Positions 21,299 through 32,809 are shown, counted from the first letter of the stretch. The stretch: DNA of 64,000 nucleotides from Haemonchus contortus (GCA_000469685.2 LS997567.1:14714785-14778784), one strand, 5' to 3'. Numbers and translations are program-made. Notes: generated from the sequence alone by a model not told the origin.

Positions 21299-21874
21299 TC
21301 AGGTATGGTATGTATGTTCCGGACATCGAAGGGCAAAAGATTGCAGGAATTTAATCGTCGACGATTCGAAGTTTTCTTTGGTCCAAAAGTCCAAAAATAG
21401 TTTCGTCAGCGTCTTGACAGTAGTGAGTAAATCAATGTCTTGCGGCTTCAACGGTAAGACGTGTTTCGAATACGTCTTGTATGTTGCCTTATCTAGCTTA
21501 TCGATGATAAGGTCTCGCTCACGTTCATCGGAGAGTGATGATCCCCAATCATCGATCACTGGTCCATAGCATTTGTACCATGCAACAAACGTGATATCGC
21601 CGTCCTCATCGCAGTTCAAGAACGGCAGGTCCCGCATAAGGTCGCCGTTCGCATCAGGAGATTGTTGTTCTTAGGTGATTGCTCCAGTCCTAGCTTCTAG
21701 CACAACCAGCAGTTGCTGCATCTGCTGTTGGAGTGCATGGTTTTGCTGTTGGACCTGTTGGCTCTGCTGTTGGACCTGTTGTTTCTGTTGTTGAAAAACA
21801 GCACAAAAGTGAGTAATCCACGGTGATACATCCTTTGATGTAGCTGGAGCATCGCTTGGCATGTCATGATTCAT
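21299..21874 (-). pseudogene. gypsy gag, split by one in-frame stop
   Basis: Two ORFs in one frame, 21671-21874 and 21299-21637. The first begins MNHDMPSDAPATSKD and carries a Gln-rich coiled segment (QQQKQQVQQQSQQVQQQ). The second contains DITFVAWYKCYGPVIDDWG and LDKATYKTYSKHVLPLKP, typical of the capsid-like part of gypsy gag (F.W...Y). A stop at 21671-21673 separates them. I see no zinc knuckle after the capsid region. Confidence 0.65.
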
Positions 21875-21920
21875 CTCATCCTGATCGCTAGTGTTATAGC
21901 TCCGAGGTGAAGTGCTCTAT

Positions 21921-22079
21921 TGAGCATGAGACGACAATTAACATGCACACCGTAGAATTAGGCTCTTATAGTCGAGTCACACAGCAGTGACTAACAGTGT
22001 GAACGTATACTCAATGTAGTTTATCACTAGCCAAGCCCATGACAGTTGGCATACAACCGTTAGGTGTTGTTCTACAACA
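21921..22079 (-). repeat. gypsy LTR (5' copy)
   Basis: 159 bp, TGAGCATGAGACGAC to GTTCTACAACA, pairing with 14413-14557. On the minus strand this is the 5' LTR that would have driven transcription toward lower coordinates. Confidence 0.8.
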
Positions 22080-22800
22080 GAGGTACCAAAAGAAATGTTG
22101 TTAGGTCCTCTAAGTGGGCGTGGTTCGCACTAAGTGGGCGGACCCGACGTCAAAATAATGATTCTGCTCAAAAACGTCCTGAAGTCCGAAAACAAGTGCA
22201 TAAGGCTGTCGCAGGAAGGATGGTCGAATTCTCAAAGTGGACGGGTCCTGCACCAAGATTGGCAGAGCTAAGAGTGAAAAATCGCAATGCCGTGCAGAAA
22301 CGTTCTGGAACGCGTGAAAAAGTCATTATATGATATGGAGGGGATACGATCAGATCCAAAAAGTGGGCGGGGTTTGCAGTGAGGTGGGTGGAGCTATAAT
22401 CAGATCTCTGTTCAGAAACGTTGTAGAACGCGGAAAAAGTTGTTAGATGTAGTAGATGAAATATAGTTGAACCTTCGAAGTAGATGGGTTTGCCCCCAGC
22501 TGGGCGGGGCTAAGATCAAAAATTCATAAATCTATTCAGAAGGTTTTAGAACGCAGGAGAAAGCGGTAAGACTGATTAGAAAAAATGTGGTCAAATCCGA
22601 AGTGGGCGGCGACTGAGCTAAGGTGAGTGGGAATAGATTCAAGAATCAGTAACTCTACTCAAAAGCGTTTTAGAATCCGAAAAGTGCTCAGAGGTTTTTG
22701 AAGAAAGGATGGCAAAACCTAAAAGTGGGGGCGGCTCGCACAGAGACGGGCGGTGCTAAGATAAAAGTTCACAACTCCGAACGAAGACATCCTCAACGTT
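22080..22800 (+). repeat. Tandem satellite, about 125-bp unit
   Basis: About six degenerate units. Each has AAGTGGGCGGGG..GCTAAGATC..AAAATTCAT and CAGAAACGTT.TAGAACGCG..AAA. The GAACG blocks are spaced 113-138 bp apart. Same family: 14100-14400, 46620-46830, 54290-54640, 55370-55660, 55890-56230. The perfect form of the core, CGTTCTAGAACG, is itself a palindrome. No coding function is likely. Confidence 0.8.
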
Positions 22801-22884
22801 CCAAAATCTTAATTTATATGGAGTCACCATCGTTACCTACAGCCTATGGATGCATCACAATTACAATATATATGTGCACGTATA

Positions 22885-23411
22885 CAGTAGCGCTCAAAAG
22901 TCTTCGGTGAAATGGTTCATCAGCCGTACTTTTCAGTCGTAACTTCTTTCCTACTGGATCTAATAGTGCGAAACTTCTATATTTGGAGCGTGGGTGTATT
23001 GTGAATATTTACCACTATTAACCTGCAATCTGATCATGTTCCAGATATACTAAAGGACATGAAAATAAAATCGACTGCAAATACTGATGATGGTCTTTCT
23101 AGAATCTCTTTCTTTTTTGTCATGTCAAAAATGTACGACCGGTAATGCCAAACACCATAGATGTGAAAAACGCACATAAGGTGCGAATAAGTGCAGACGT
23201 CAACAACTTCAGTTTTAGCAAAATCTGCTACTGCAACAAACACCTTGCTCTATCTGTGGATGTTGCAGCTTTGCAGTCAAATAGTGTTGGGTAGGGTGAA
23301 ATATGCTCTAGTTAAACATATCCAAATTCTGCGCGATTTGGTCTACTAACAAAAAAGTTATGAACGAAAAAGCGTCAAAAGCATTTCACCGAACACTTTT
23401 GAGCGCTACTG
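22885..23411. mobile_element. Tc1/mariner-type MITE, 527 bp
   Basis: Ends CAGTAGCGCTCAAAAGT.TTCGGTGAAATG at 22885 and its reverse complement ending CGCTACTG at 23411, each flanked by TA. The terminal sequence is characteristic of Tc1-like elements. No transposase is inside. Related right-end sequence (GGCCGCTACTG) occurs at 25856. Confidence 0.85.
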
Positions 23412-24365
23412 TATATACATGTATATAGTTTGGTCTTCTTGAAACCTTGACATGTCACATAGTGCTTCGACCCTGCTATGCCGTACAGGTTTGTTATGAC
23501 AGATCCGCTTTATTAGTTCGACTTTTCGAATAGCTCGACGTATTCAAGGACCCGAAAGTAGTTCTTGACGTGTGACCCACCCAACCAAGCGCTAGGCTAG
23601 CTACAACAACTCCCGGAGACTCGAACACCAAAAGATCCCGGTCAACAAATTAACCATCTGGGGTTTCGCCACTGTTGCCATCCCACTCGATTCCGTGAAC
23701 AACAAGAGACCAATGAGACGCCATCGACGGTCATGAGATAAAAAGTACAAGGTGATCACAACACCCACAAAAAAATGATTGGCAGAAATTCAGTTGTTAT
23801 GGAAATGCACTCATTTCTGTTGTTCGACTCAGGATCCCTCTCGCATATGTGCAACGCTTCCAATATTGTTTTTTCAGCCCCGATCTCCTCCTCGGTGATA
23901 CCCGATGGATACGAGTCAACTTAGGGATGGCTGGAATCTCAGGCACGATCAATAGAGCACTTATGAGCTTATGGGAGACCTACTTGTAGGAGGGCGGAAC
24001 ATTCACACGATCGAGCAATGCAGTGACAAAAACTTCATTTTCGCTCCGAAAGGTCACCCACCGGGAAGATGGAAAGGTTAGGAATATGTCAACAAATCGG
24101 AAGAAGGATGCTCATTCGCAATGAGCGGAGCAATATCTAATATTGTGCAGTAACTCATAAACATCCACAACCTACAGCCGGATTTCCAGGGGGGAGCTCA
24201 GATCGGAAAACCCATCTTTGTTTGACGCATTCTTTCTTTTAACGCACGCGTTAGACTGAAAAGCCAAAGTGGTAATTTACAGACCCATACCGCTCACTTT
24301 CAGCTTTCTACCTCTGCTTTCCAATGAGACGATAAATAAGACGTGATTCTTAATGATTGGACTTA
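23412..24365. other. No gene recognised
   Basis: Frames are short. A frame near 23800-23930 reads LLFDSGSLSHMCNASNIVFS, loosely like a retroelement protease start, but it has no supporting second motif. I do not call it. Confidence 0.3.
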
Positions 24366-24792
24366 TCAACATGCTAGCTTCGTATTGCCTTCCACGCTAA
24401 GTCGTCGATTGATAGAATACCGAAGTTTTTTGAATTCTGCTTCCCTTTTAGTGTCCTCTGCTCTAGGACACTCGATCGATAAACGCCTTAGGAGCAGGCT
24501 TATTTCCGTATTTTCCTGAGTGCTTGACATACTTTGCCCGATATTAAGCTGCACTACTATTTAGTCAATTGATACAGCCAATTATCTGTCAATGAATAAT
24601 CAGTGACCTACGAAATGCAACAGTGTAAGCGGTTAAACATTTTGACAAAGGATTCTGCATGAGTTTTCGACTTTTACAGAACTTTTCAAGAGTGTGCACT
24701 TGCTTGCAAACAGCTGCTGTTCCATCCAGTTTTTCGAGTAATTCGCGTGAGCACGAGACATCCCCAAGATTTCGTTGGCCTTGCCGCCACAC
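24366..24792 (-). CDS. Possible two-exon gene fragment, unknown protein
   Basis: Two minus-strand open stretches can be joined in phase. Exon 24792-24612 (VSCSRELLEKLDGTAAVCKQ, LTAYTVAF) has donor GTAGGT. A 55-nt intron ends AAATAG. Exon 24556-24366 (LNIGQSMSSTQENTEISLLL, RRLSVEGNTKLAC) ends at a stop. Together they give about 124 codons with charged, protein-like composition. There is no obvious start; an upstream acceptor GTAG lies at 24793-24796. The family is not recognised. It lies just 3' of a Tc1 relic and could itself be a decayed element. Confidence 0.35.
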
Positions 24793-24939
24793 CTACGAGG
24801 AAGCTGTCACAGCCATCCATCAAGATTAAATCATGCTGATGGATAGGCCACAATACAAAAGCAGTCGTTTGCTGGCATAGAGGTCGTCGTCGTGGTTGCC
24901 ACCATAGCCACTAGCCACCACTCGCCGACCATCATCGAG

Positions 24940-25856
24940 GCTGCTCGAGTCAATCCGTCCTGACCCCCCTATAGGAATAGCGACATGTAAAACACCAAAA
25001 ACATCAATATTCGACTTTTGATGACAGCATTTCAATGAGAAGGCAGCGAGTCGGTTAGTTTTCGGATTGTGAACATTGGAATAACGTTCCCTCCGTCGCT
25101 CATTCGGTAAATTGTTCTTCACTCTTTCTACAAGGTTTGTTCAAGTAATACCTTTAGAGCTTTCCCCACATGAGTTCTATTAGATTCAGATCCGATGACT
25201 GGATTCGCCTTTCCAGAAGTCTGGTTCGCCATTCGCTGGTGGCCGCTTTTACAACCATTGAGGTTTGTTTCGGATCGTTATTCTGCTGAAGGATCTACCC
25301 TGCTGGTATGTGATAGTGTGCTCACAGTGACACGATATCGATCGTCACATTTTTGTAGTACTCCTCTGCCATCATGCCGTCAGCTTTCAAAGTAGGGCCC
25401 GTACCGTTCGAGGAGGAAGCACCGTGTGCCGACCGTCACACTTCACCATATTTGGTTGTGGGTAGGGTGTACTCTGAATCGAACCTCCCCTCAGATGGAC
25501 GACATCCGTACAGTATACCATCGCTTCAAAACTTTTGAGCTTGCTCCTATCTGTAAAAAGAAGTCTGCTACAATCAGTCGAAGTTCAGTCAACATGAAGT
25601 ACCAACATCAAGCAAAAATGGGATGCAAAAAATGCAGTTATAGTTGTAGTTTAATGAAACCTCGTATTCAGTAAAAATCGCTTCAGCAGTAGAACCTCTG
25701 CGCGTAGTCACCTGATCACCCAGTTTCGAAGCCAAAAAGTTCAGACTGGTTTGGTTCAAGGTGAGGCTTTACATATCAAAACTTTTCTCGATTCCCTTCA
25801 CTGGAAAAAATTACGATTGGAAAAGCGTTGCACCGGAGACTTTTGGCCGCTACTGT
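24940..25856 (-). pseudogene. Tc1-like transposase pseudogene
   Basis: On the minus strand: LQQNNDPKQTSMVVKAATSE (about 25270), then RRIQSSDLNLIELMWGKL (about 25180). These are the Tc1 signatures QQDNDPKHTS and WP.QSPDLNPIENLW. The catalytic Asp of QQD is Asn here, and stops follow. The right terminal repeat ends CGGCCGCTACTG at 25856 followed by TA. The C-terminus decays to about 24940 and the left terminal repeat was not found. Confidence 0.75.
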
Positions 25857-28206
25857 ATGTTTATACAGAGGCATCCGCTACACACTCAGGTATAGGCCCG
25901 ATTGACTTATTATGACTTGATATGGAGTCCCGCGATAGGTGATTTTCTAAGGGGAGGGACAACGCAAATAACTAGCGAATACTTTTCCTGATAGTAATTT
26001 TTTGTTTCAAATCACCCTTTCCCCCACCCCGCCTTCCCCCTTCCCCTCCCCCATCTTCCCACATGTCTTATTTGAGCCCATCATTATCATAATAAAACTC
26101 AATAGTAGAGAATAGACGTCCTTCGAAATAGTACGTTCGATCCATCATAATTTTCCTACTATATGTGTGAAGGTGTCCGTGAGGGGTACGGTAGCGCGTA
26201 CAATCTGTAAAGCATCCAATAGCGTATACGATTCATTCTGGAGGTCAAAATTCAGTGCTTACCCCAAAGGCACTTCACTACTGATTGCAGTGTGGCAAGC
26301 TCCGCATTATCTCATAAAATCAGTAATTAAATATTAGTAAATTACGTTCCTGGCGACAAGTCCCCTTCCAGCAATAACGACTTACTAAAATACTCATAGC
26401 ATAACCCCAACGAAATGGACCCTTGTTATAGAACTACGCAACAACTTGTTATTCTCTCTCAAATTGAGGTTAGCGTGTCACACATGAGTGGCACTTAGGG
26501 AACCTCACTAATCCCGGAAAACGGGGTTTTCGGACGGTTTCAAGCAGAGCGCCTTGCTACCGAGCCTACTGATAACCCCATCCAGGACTTTAAATTATTT
26601 CAAGCAAATTGAACATAGACCTCGTACTTTGAACCGTTAAAAAAGGAGCCAGTCACCATGAAGGCTAGTCTATTTTAATACTGTTACCAGCTCCTGCATT
26701 CCTGCAAACAATCTACCCCAGTTTGGCCAGCGAGAGATAATTACTCTCAGTTCTATATTTCTGTTGTTCTCAGGATAGAGTAAATCAGTGTAATCATTCG
26801 ACAACTGCAAAAGCGGCGTTTACACTGCTATCAATCCCTCGAGCATCCAATCGAGATCAGTCACCCCTCACTGCGAAAAAATCTAATAACAGCCGCCCGC
26901 TGACACGGATCACTACAAACCGAGAGTGTAAAACCACAGGCGCCTCCCACTCTTGTTTGATGAGCACCATAGGTGAGCTATTAATCGGGGATCGTCGAGA
27001 GAGATCAACTCTCAACGCACTGATATTAGACACTAACACCTTGGAAATTCATTTGTTACAAACTTCATGTTACACTGCGACGGACACTCCCTTCCATGGT
27101 ATCCACTACTATATAAAGCGCCGTGAATCCGAACATTACCAAACAACACTTCCTCTGCATCAGAGACGCCCAATTTCTACCTAAGCCACCGACGAGAAAC
27201 CACACCCACAGCTGTTAGTTCTTCATTATACTGCTACTACGAGCAGCTCTCACAGATATACTCACTCTCCACAGATAATACTTTTATATACCCCTTATCT
27301 CTTTTAGATTCTCATTTATTTCTTGCTCTATGTGTAATTCCGACTCCGAATTACTGAACAGCGCACACGAGAGCGCCACCTACTAACGTGCCGAGAATAG
27401 ATATTTTATTAAACATAAAGATCATTTTCGCAAACCCTACTTACCTGATAAAAAGAGTGGGTCAATCATCAAGCAGACGGACAGAAGTGCTCGTTCATCC
27501 CTCTTCCTTTGAGTACTCATTCGGTTCCCACTGGACGTCTGCATTCACAGTATAAACCATTCGGCTGCCACTGACCGTCTGCGTTCACATTCTAAACCAC
27601 TAGACTCAAGTATTTAGGTACCTCTTCTAGATTCTAACTTTTCGGACAATTCCCCACAACCGAACAATTCTTCACGCTTTCTTTCGATCAGACCAGACGG
27701 TACAGCACAGACAACCAACGAATATTCTAGGAACAGAAATTAATCTCGATTCTTATCTTTTTGTGGCTGTTGAAAATCAGGAGTTTCATTAAACTAACAT
27801 ACACGTTAACCCAATCTTTGTCCATCCCACCGTGTCCATAGCGATAACAGGCAAATATTCAAGTGATAAGAGGCAAGTTCTCGCTTAAAATAACAACCTA
27901 CAGCAACCCCACTCAGAGCAACAATCTCTTTCAAACCAACCTTTTCACACTGTTCCAATCTCTGAGGATCCTCCATCCATTGGTGATAACCCGAACTCCC
28001 AGTGAGTGTAGTTGAGAAAAACGTCGTTGAGGGATTGGAGTAAGTCTTTGATAAATTCTGTCTGTCCCCATATGCAAACAAACTACTAACTTCTTCACGG
28101 GACGAAGAGCTGCAGGACTCATAAACTTCCTAGAAAATTTAACGAGATAGGGAACATCATGAGGCCCACCGAATCCAAAATGGTTGGTCATTTCCCAGCT
28201 CACATC
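25857..28206. other. No confident gene; possible LTR-like and coding scraps
   Basis: Mostly AT-rich sequence. A minus-strand ORF 27931-28221 (FGFGGPHDVPYLVKFSRKFM) and an overlapping one (27806-28081, EIVALSGVAVGCYFK) are protein-like but unrecognised and overlap in different frames, as in a frameshifted relic. The stretch 27160-27430 resembles an LTR 3' part (promoter-like ATATA blocks, TTATTAAACATAAAG), but no partner copy was found. Confidence 0.3.
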
Positions 28207-28208
28207 AA

Positions 28209-28843
28209 AGGCACGGTTCACGATGAAAATGGTAACTGAGTTCTCCCCTTAGGAATACTCAGTTGCCCCATGGGTGGTAGAAGGGTCTTTCTCGCTCCCG
28301 AAATCTCGACGGTCGAGGTATAGTGGAAGCCCTGTTGCTGTTTTGAGTTGCTTTCCCGCCCTCACGTCAGACGAGTGTCGAGGCAATACAGATTACGAAT
28401 ATTCGTTCTAGGACCAACACACAATCAGCTGATCGCCGAGTGGTGAGGCGATGTTTTTCTCCCATTCTTTTTTCCCCTTTTACTCTTTTTGATGCTTTCA
28501 TTTTTTGAATTTCCTACCTAAGAGGCTGAAAAAGGTGAGCTATTTTCGCTGTAACTATGGTCTTTACGTTTACTTATGCTTATAAGCGGATTAATTTTTG
28601 CTTACTGTAGTCAGATTGTTGCACCAGGACCCGCGCTGTGCGTAGCTCGTCCAAACGCCCCACTCTTCCTCACTCTTTTGGTCTCAATCTTGTCCAGCCC
28701 CCTTTTTAACGACTTTTCGAAGCCTTTTTTCACTTTGGAAACACGATCCATGCAGGTCCTTCGCCTCCATCGCACTATTTTCCATCTTATCTTCCATTTT
28801 TCGTCATAATCTGGATTACCCAAAATTATCGCAAACTGTGCCT
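28209..28843. mobile_element. TTAA-type MITE family, copy 1
   Basis: Ends AGGCACGGTTCACGA (28209) and GCAAACTGTGCCT (28843), flanked by TCAA and TTAA. The internal sequence is homologous to 43619-44226 (CACGTCAGACGA.TGTCGA, TTTCCTACC..AAGAGGCT.AAAAAGGTG). It is non-coding. Confidence 0.7.
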
Positions 28844-28859
28844 TTAAAAGGAACAGCAG

Positions 28860-29300
28860 AATCATTTTCGGAAATTCCTCTGATGTAGATAAACAAAATT
28901 GGCGTACAACGATAACTAAACTTGAGAAACACTTCTCCACCAACCACTCTCTCGACTACACAGGAAAGGTTATGGAAATGAAAATTGAACCGGGTGAATC
29001 ATCTTCAGTTTCTTCTAATCAGTCTTTCCTATCAAGAACAGAAATATTAGACGCCTATCCTAGCACACATCTCTCTGAAAAACGAAAATTTTTGCAACAT
29101 ATGATTTCACTAATGCCTTGTCTGATCCAAGTGAACAACGTCTGAAATTTCTAGGTCCATTACCAACCGATTATGACCAACTAGTGCGCGATGGGGAGAA
29201 TGTGGAGTGTAATATTATAAACTCGGGCAATGCTTTAGCAGGTTATCTTCTACTATCTCAAAATGATAGTCAAAGACGCATCAACTTCATCATATAAACA
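28860..29300 (+). pseudogene. Unclassified retroelement-like ORF fragment
   Basis: The plus-strand frame from about 28860 is open for about 80 codons (NWRTTITKLEKHFSTNHSLD, SFLSRTEILDAYP). After a frameshift near 29100 it continues with SDPSEQRLKFLGPLPTDYDQ. The composition is coding-like. It may be a gag fragment of an LTR element, but no zinc knuckle or protease is seen, so the family is open. Confidence 0.35.
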
Positions 29301-29616
29301 AACTGCAGCCCCTTCATCTTTACGTAACCACAATATAAGACCCAAATTCATTCCCAACTTGCAATCTCATTTTAGGAAATCCAACTTTTTCCATAAGTAC
29401 TCATTGTCAACGCTCTCCTACTGCTGACGCTGCAAGAAATCAGGAAGGCCAGAGCGGTCGTTTATATTCCCTATAGCTATTCCTTTGTCTGTTATACCCA
29501 TTGTTCGCTCCAAACCTCCAGCAAATCTAGATGTCAACTCATGATTTCTCACCAAGCTTATCTTGCACACATAATACATAGAATTCAATAATGATTCGCA
29601 TACCTACTACACTTAC

Positions 29617-29870
29617 AGGCACAGTCCACGATAATTTTTGGGTATCCGGTTTTTGATAAAAAATTAAAGATATAGCTTAGAATAGTGCAAAAATAACGAA
29701 AAAAAGCGCTAAAAATGACTTGTAAAGTGAAATACAGAGGTCCGAAAATGCGGGACAATAGGGGGGGGGGGGGTGGACGAGTTTCATGGAGAAAGAACCG
29801 CAGCGAAGGGAGTGATTGGACGAGTAGACGAAGGCGATGCAATGTCTGCGATTGCATACAACACACCCAA
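29617..29870 (-). mobile_element. TTAA-type MITE family, truncated copy
   Basis: Starts AGGCACAGTCCACGA and is homologous to the reverse complement of the right half of 58586-59282 (GGGTA.CC.TTTTTGA, GGACGA.TTTCA, GCGA.GCAATGTCTGC). It contains a 14-G run at 29761-29774. The other end is lost near 29870. The stretch 29871-30106 holds nothing recognised. Confidence 0.6.
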
Positions 29871-30144
29871 ACAGCGAACACAAGGAACAAGGGGCGTAGA
29901 ATACATACAAAAAATGGTTCAAAGCGGCTCAGCATACTTCAATACAATGCCTAAGAGTGTTCTTGGCATTTAGCAAGAACAATGCAAAGACATTGTACCG
30001 AAGAAATTGAAGTCAACAAAAAAACCAAAATAATCACAGTAGAATTAACTTCCTAGTACGGCTTTTTATGAACCTTGGCATAACTATATTGCTCAGTTTA
30101 TTGTTTTCTTGAACTCTTCACGAGGTTGGTAAATAAGCTTTAGT

Positions 30145-30182
30145 AGGCTGACGTTTCGGCGATATCGCCTTCTTCAGAGCCT
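30145..30182 (-). ncRNA. Hammerhead-like ribozyme motif, PLE copy 3
   Basis: Read on the minus strand: AGGCT, CTGAAGA, stem II AGGCGATATCGCC, GAAAC, triplet GTC, AGCCT. Stem I has 5 bp (AGGCT with AGCCT) and the triplet is the classical GTC, so this is the best-formed of the four motifs in the window. Confidence 0.7.
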
Positions 30183-30347
30183 GAAAGGACCATAACAATC
30201 TGTGATTATCAGACCAAACGTCTCCACCAACTCACTGAGTTTCGAGACCCCCAGGGCACGCAAATGATCGAAAGGAGAGGCACTCACCACCCAGCAAGTG
30301 ATGGTACCGACTGACCAGTCTTAGCTGGAGTAAGTCCTCATTCAAAG

Positions 30348-30722
30348 TCACTGTGGCAAGGCCAATCTTATATAAGGCCGCAGCTCCCGCGTGATTACGA
30401 GACATTCTTTCATACGATTCATTTGTGGATCAGTGACTTGTATCCAAAATGCCTCGAGGGTTTTACGTGCGCATAATTCCGACTCCTGTGCTACGACCTT
30501 CACGATGATCTCAAAGACGCCTCCGTCATGCTTTCGAATTCGCTGACTCCCTAAGGCAGTAGACTCTCTCAATCGTCTCATACCACTTATGTGCTCCTTA
30601 ATCCTCACGTGGAGTGGTCTTGCCGTCTCGCCAACATACTCATCACCACAATCACGGCAAGTAATCTTGTAGACCACCCCAGACATGTTACAATCACCTT
30701 CCCTTCCAGCTAGACAGACCAC
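30348..30722 (-). pseudogene. Antisense GIY-YIG endonuclease domain of PLE copy 3
   Basis: Minus-strand ORF of about 124 codons: GREGDCNMSGVVYKITCRDC, then DEYVGETARPLHVRIKEHIS and LEAFWIQVTDPQMNR. It includes the GIY-YIG motifs (GVVY, YVG) and the conserved R of RIKEH. The domain is open but separated from its RT, which lies downstream in the opposite orientation. It is a fragment produced by inverted insertion. Confidence 0.8.
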
Positions 30723-30770
30723 ACAATTTGAGTTTGTTCATAGGCGATGTACAACCTCAAACAGTGTGGT
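30719..30770. repeat. Palindromic tip where the antisense PLE turns to sense
   Basis: The antisense reading (CCACACAATTTGAGTTTGT) meets the sense reading (ACAACCTCAAACAGTGTGG) of the same PLE segment with about 13 bases between. Sense sequence then jumps to the N-terminal RT region at 30787. This marks the fold-back junction. Confidence 0.65.
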
Positions 30771-30778
30771 AATTTTGT

Positions 30779-32462
30779 GTGGTAATTAAAGTTGTCATGC
30801 GGAAAGTAATGTGCAGTCTACACGACCTTCAAAATGGACTCCGTTATAGAGCTAGGTGTGACAGCGGCGGCTTCTTGGTGGCAGAGCAAGTAAGAACTGT
30901 GCTCAACATTCTCTTTCCAGCCACTTTCTTTAAACAACAGGAACCACATATTGAACCTGATGCCAATTTCCGGATTTTTGCCGACGGTGTTTTCAAGGTG
31001 CTGAGTGGGTTCAGTAGGCAAGACATCCCATCTAACCTTTCATGGGAGCAAGCACGTGGTATTAAGGAACTTCGACACCTAGTAAAATCTCGAGCTATAA
31101 GGTTGTCTGTCAGTGATAAAGGCGGAGAGTTTGTAGTGATTCCCAGACAACTTGATTGTGAAATCACAGAACTCCATCTGGGAGACACTTCTCTCTACCG
31201 CCCATCTTCTCTTAAGGAGTTCCAAACGCAGTTTCGTAGACTAAACCGGATGTGGGTTTCAGTAGCACTGTCAGCAGGATTGAGTTCAGTTTTTATAACA
31301 CCTCAAAGTTGAGTCGCCTTGTTGCCCGGTCCTGTATCTGCTCATAAAGACACACAAGTTTTTGGATGTAGATGACTTACCTACAATCAACCCAACATCC
31401 GTGAAAGTCCATCCTATCATGAGCTGCGTGGGCGGTCCTACTGACCGGATTGCTTGGTTTCTTAATACTATTCTAGTGCAGCTCCTCAAGTTCATACCCT
31501 TCCACCTCACAAACACCCAAATGTTTATGGATCGCCTTGGCGCACTGCAACTCAATGGTTCGTGCGTTATGGGATCCTTTGATGTAGAAGCTCTCTACAC
31601 GAATGTCAGCAATGGGTCTGCTATGGAAGCCATATTCGAGCTTCTTGATCAGCACCAGAACGATATTAGTGTGCGAGGGCTTTCTATATCCCAGCTGATG
31701 ACACTTGTGAAGAAGTGCTTCAGTTGTAACATTTTCAAGTGGTCGGGGAGGTATTTCGCACAGACTAGAGCTCAGCTATGGGACAGCGATTGGCGCCAGT
31801 TTTGGCTATATCATTTATGGCCAAAATTGAAGCACCCTGTACTGAAATACCTGCCCTTACTCTACTGCAGGTATATCGATGACTGCTACATAGTCTATGC
31901 AACACAGCAAGAAGTGGATGTGTGTTTTAGCCTACTAAGCTCACAATCGGAGCACATCAAGTTAACATGGGAAAAACCGACCGAAAATTGGCTTCCTTTC
32001 TTAAACGTTCAAGTGAGGTTACAGGGCGATATGATTGTTACGAAGTGGTATAGAAAGCCGAGCAATAACAATATCATTGTCCATTATCACTCAGCTCATC
32101 CTTTTTATGTAAAACAAGCAGTTGTTAGGAATATGTATGTTCAACACTGCTAAGAAGGTTTGCACAGGAAAGGATGAGCGAAAAAAGTCGCTTAAAATGG
32201 CACACGACATTGCTCGGCCGAACGGCTACTACAATTTTTCAACTACACGTAGAGCTTCTGCTGGCAGTTTGATCCTCAGACTGGTAGTACTTAAATGGGA
32301 GGAAAGATTCCTTTTGTACTACCATTTATTTCTGATGAGATCAGGGCTTCCATCAGTGAGTGGCTGAAGAGATCGGAATTGGAAAATTTAGTTGCTATTG
32401 TAAGCGTACCACCCTACAATCTAAAGAAGCGCCTAGTTCGAAACAGGCTATACGATCGCCTA
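30779..32462 (+). pseudogene. PLE reverse transcriptase, frameshifted and 3'-truncated
   Basis: The frames read VVMRKVMCSLHDLQNGLRYR, SDKGGEFVVIPRQLD (about 31110), SCVGGPTDRIAWFLNTI (about 31420), SFDVEALYTNVS, CRYIDDCYIV (about 31866) and WYRKPSNNNIIVHYHSAHP. A frameshift near 31300 (about 2 bases lost) splits it. A compensated shift at about 31770-31850 replaces the G-x-AMGQ motif, another falls near 32140, and sequence ends before the endonuclease. The Trp codon that is TGA in copy 1 is intact here. Confidence 0.8.
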
Positions 32463-32809
32463 AATGACTCTCCTTTTCAATCCTTGTATGGTAGGGAGTT
32501 GAAAGAAGAACAGAAACAGGAAAAAGAACAAGAAAGAATAGTAACATTAAAATATTACCTCATTACTGGGTGATTAGCTGACTTCGTGCTGAACGGTGGG
32601 TCCTAGCGCGATCTGCACCGCCTCTACATCGTCTGACGTAACAACGGTCGAGGGGCGGAAAGTCCGGGCGGGCCGGTAAAGGGCTCTCACTATGCCATAA
32701 CTGTTGAGTTTTCGGGCGCGGGAGGATCCCTCCTATGTATTACCCATGCGGACCAGTGGATATTACTAGGGGAGACCTCGGTGAAGGTTTTTATCGTGAA
32801 CTGTGCCCT
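32463..32809 (-). mobile_element. TTAA-type MITE family, partial reverse copy
   Basis: The reverse complement matches the left half of 43619-44226 (CACGATAAAAA, AAAACTCAACAGTTA, CCGCCCGGACTTTCC, ACGTCAGACGA). Its end ATCGTGAACTGTGCCCT is at 32809. It truncates the PLE on its left and abuts gypsy protease sequence on its right. Confidence 0.6.

Larger units (their letters stand above)
14413..22079 (-). mobile_element. Ty3/gypsy LTR retrotransposon, interrupted by a PLE
   Basis: The LTRs (14413-14557 and 21921-22079) are short, start TG and end CA. On the minus strand the order is gag, protease, RT, RNase H and integrase, the Ty3/gypsy order. Removing the inserted PLE (3137 bp with one target duplication) leaves about 4.5 kb. 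All domains carry stops or lost catalytic residues. I could not find a matching target duplication outside the LTRs or a clear primer-binding site. Confidence 0.85.
30107..32462 (+). mobile_element. Penelope-like element, fold-back copy 3
   Basis: Antisense 3' part (30107 to about 30745) followed by a sense part (about 30746-32462), the same arrangement as the element at 15508 but with a longer antisense arm that includes the whole GIY-YIG domain. The right end, including the sense GIY-YIG domain, was removed at 32462 by a MITE. It is diverged from copies 1 and 2 and carries several frameshifts, so it is an older insertion or a different subfamily. Confidence 0.85.

Noticed and set aside
14413..22079. 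A target-site duplication for the gypsy element
   Set aside because: The bases outside the two LTRs (CTTTAA and GAGGTA) do not match, so none is claimed.
23800..23930. A retroelement protease (LLFDSGSLSH)
   Set aside because: Only a DSG-like triplet is present, with no flap or second motif and no neighbouring gag or RT.
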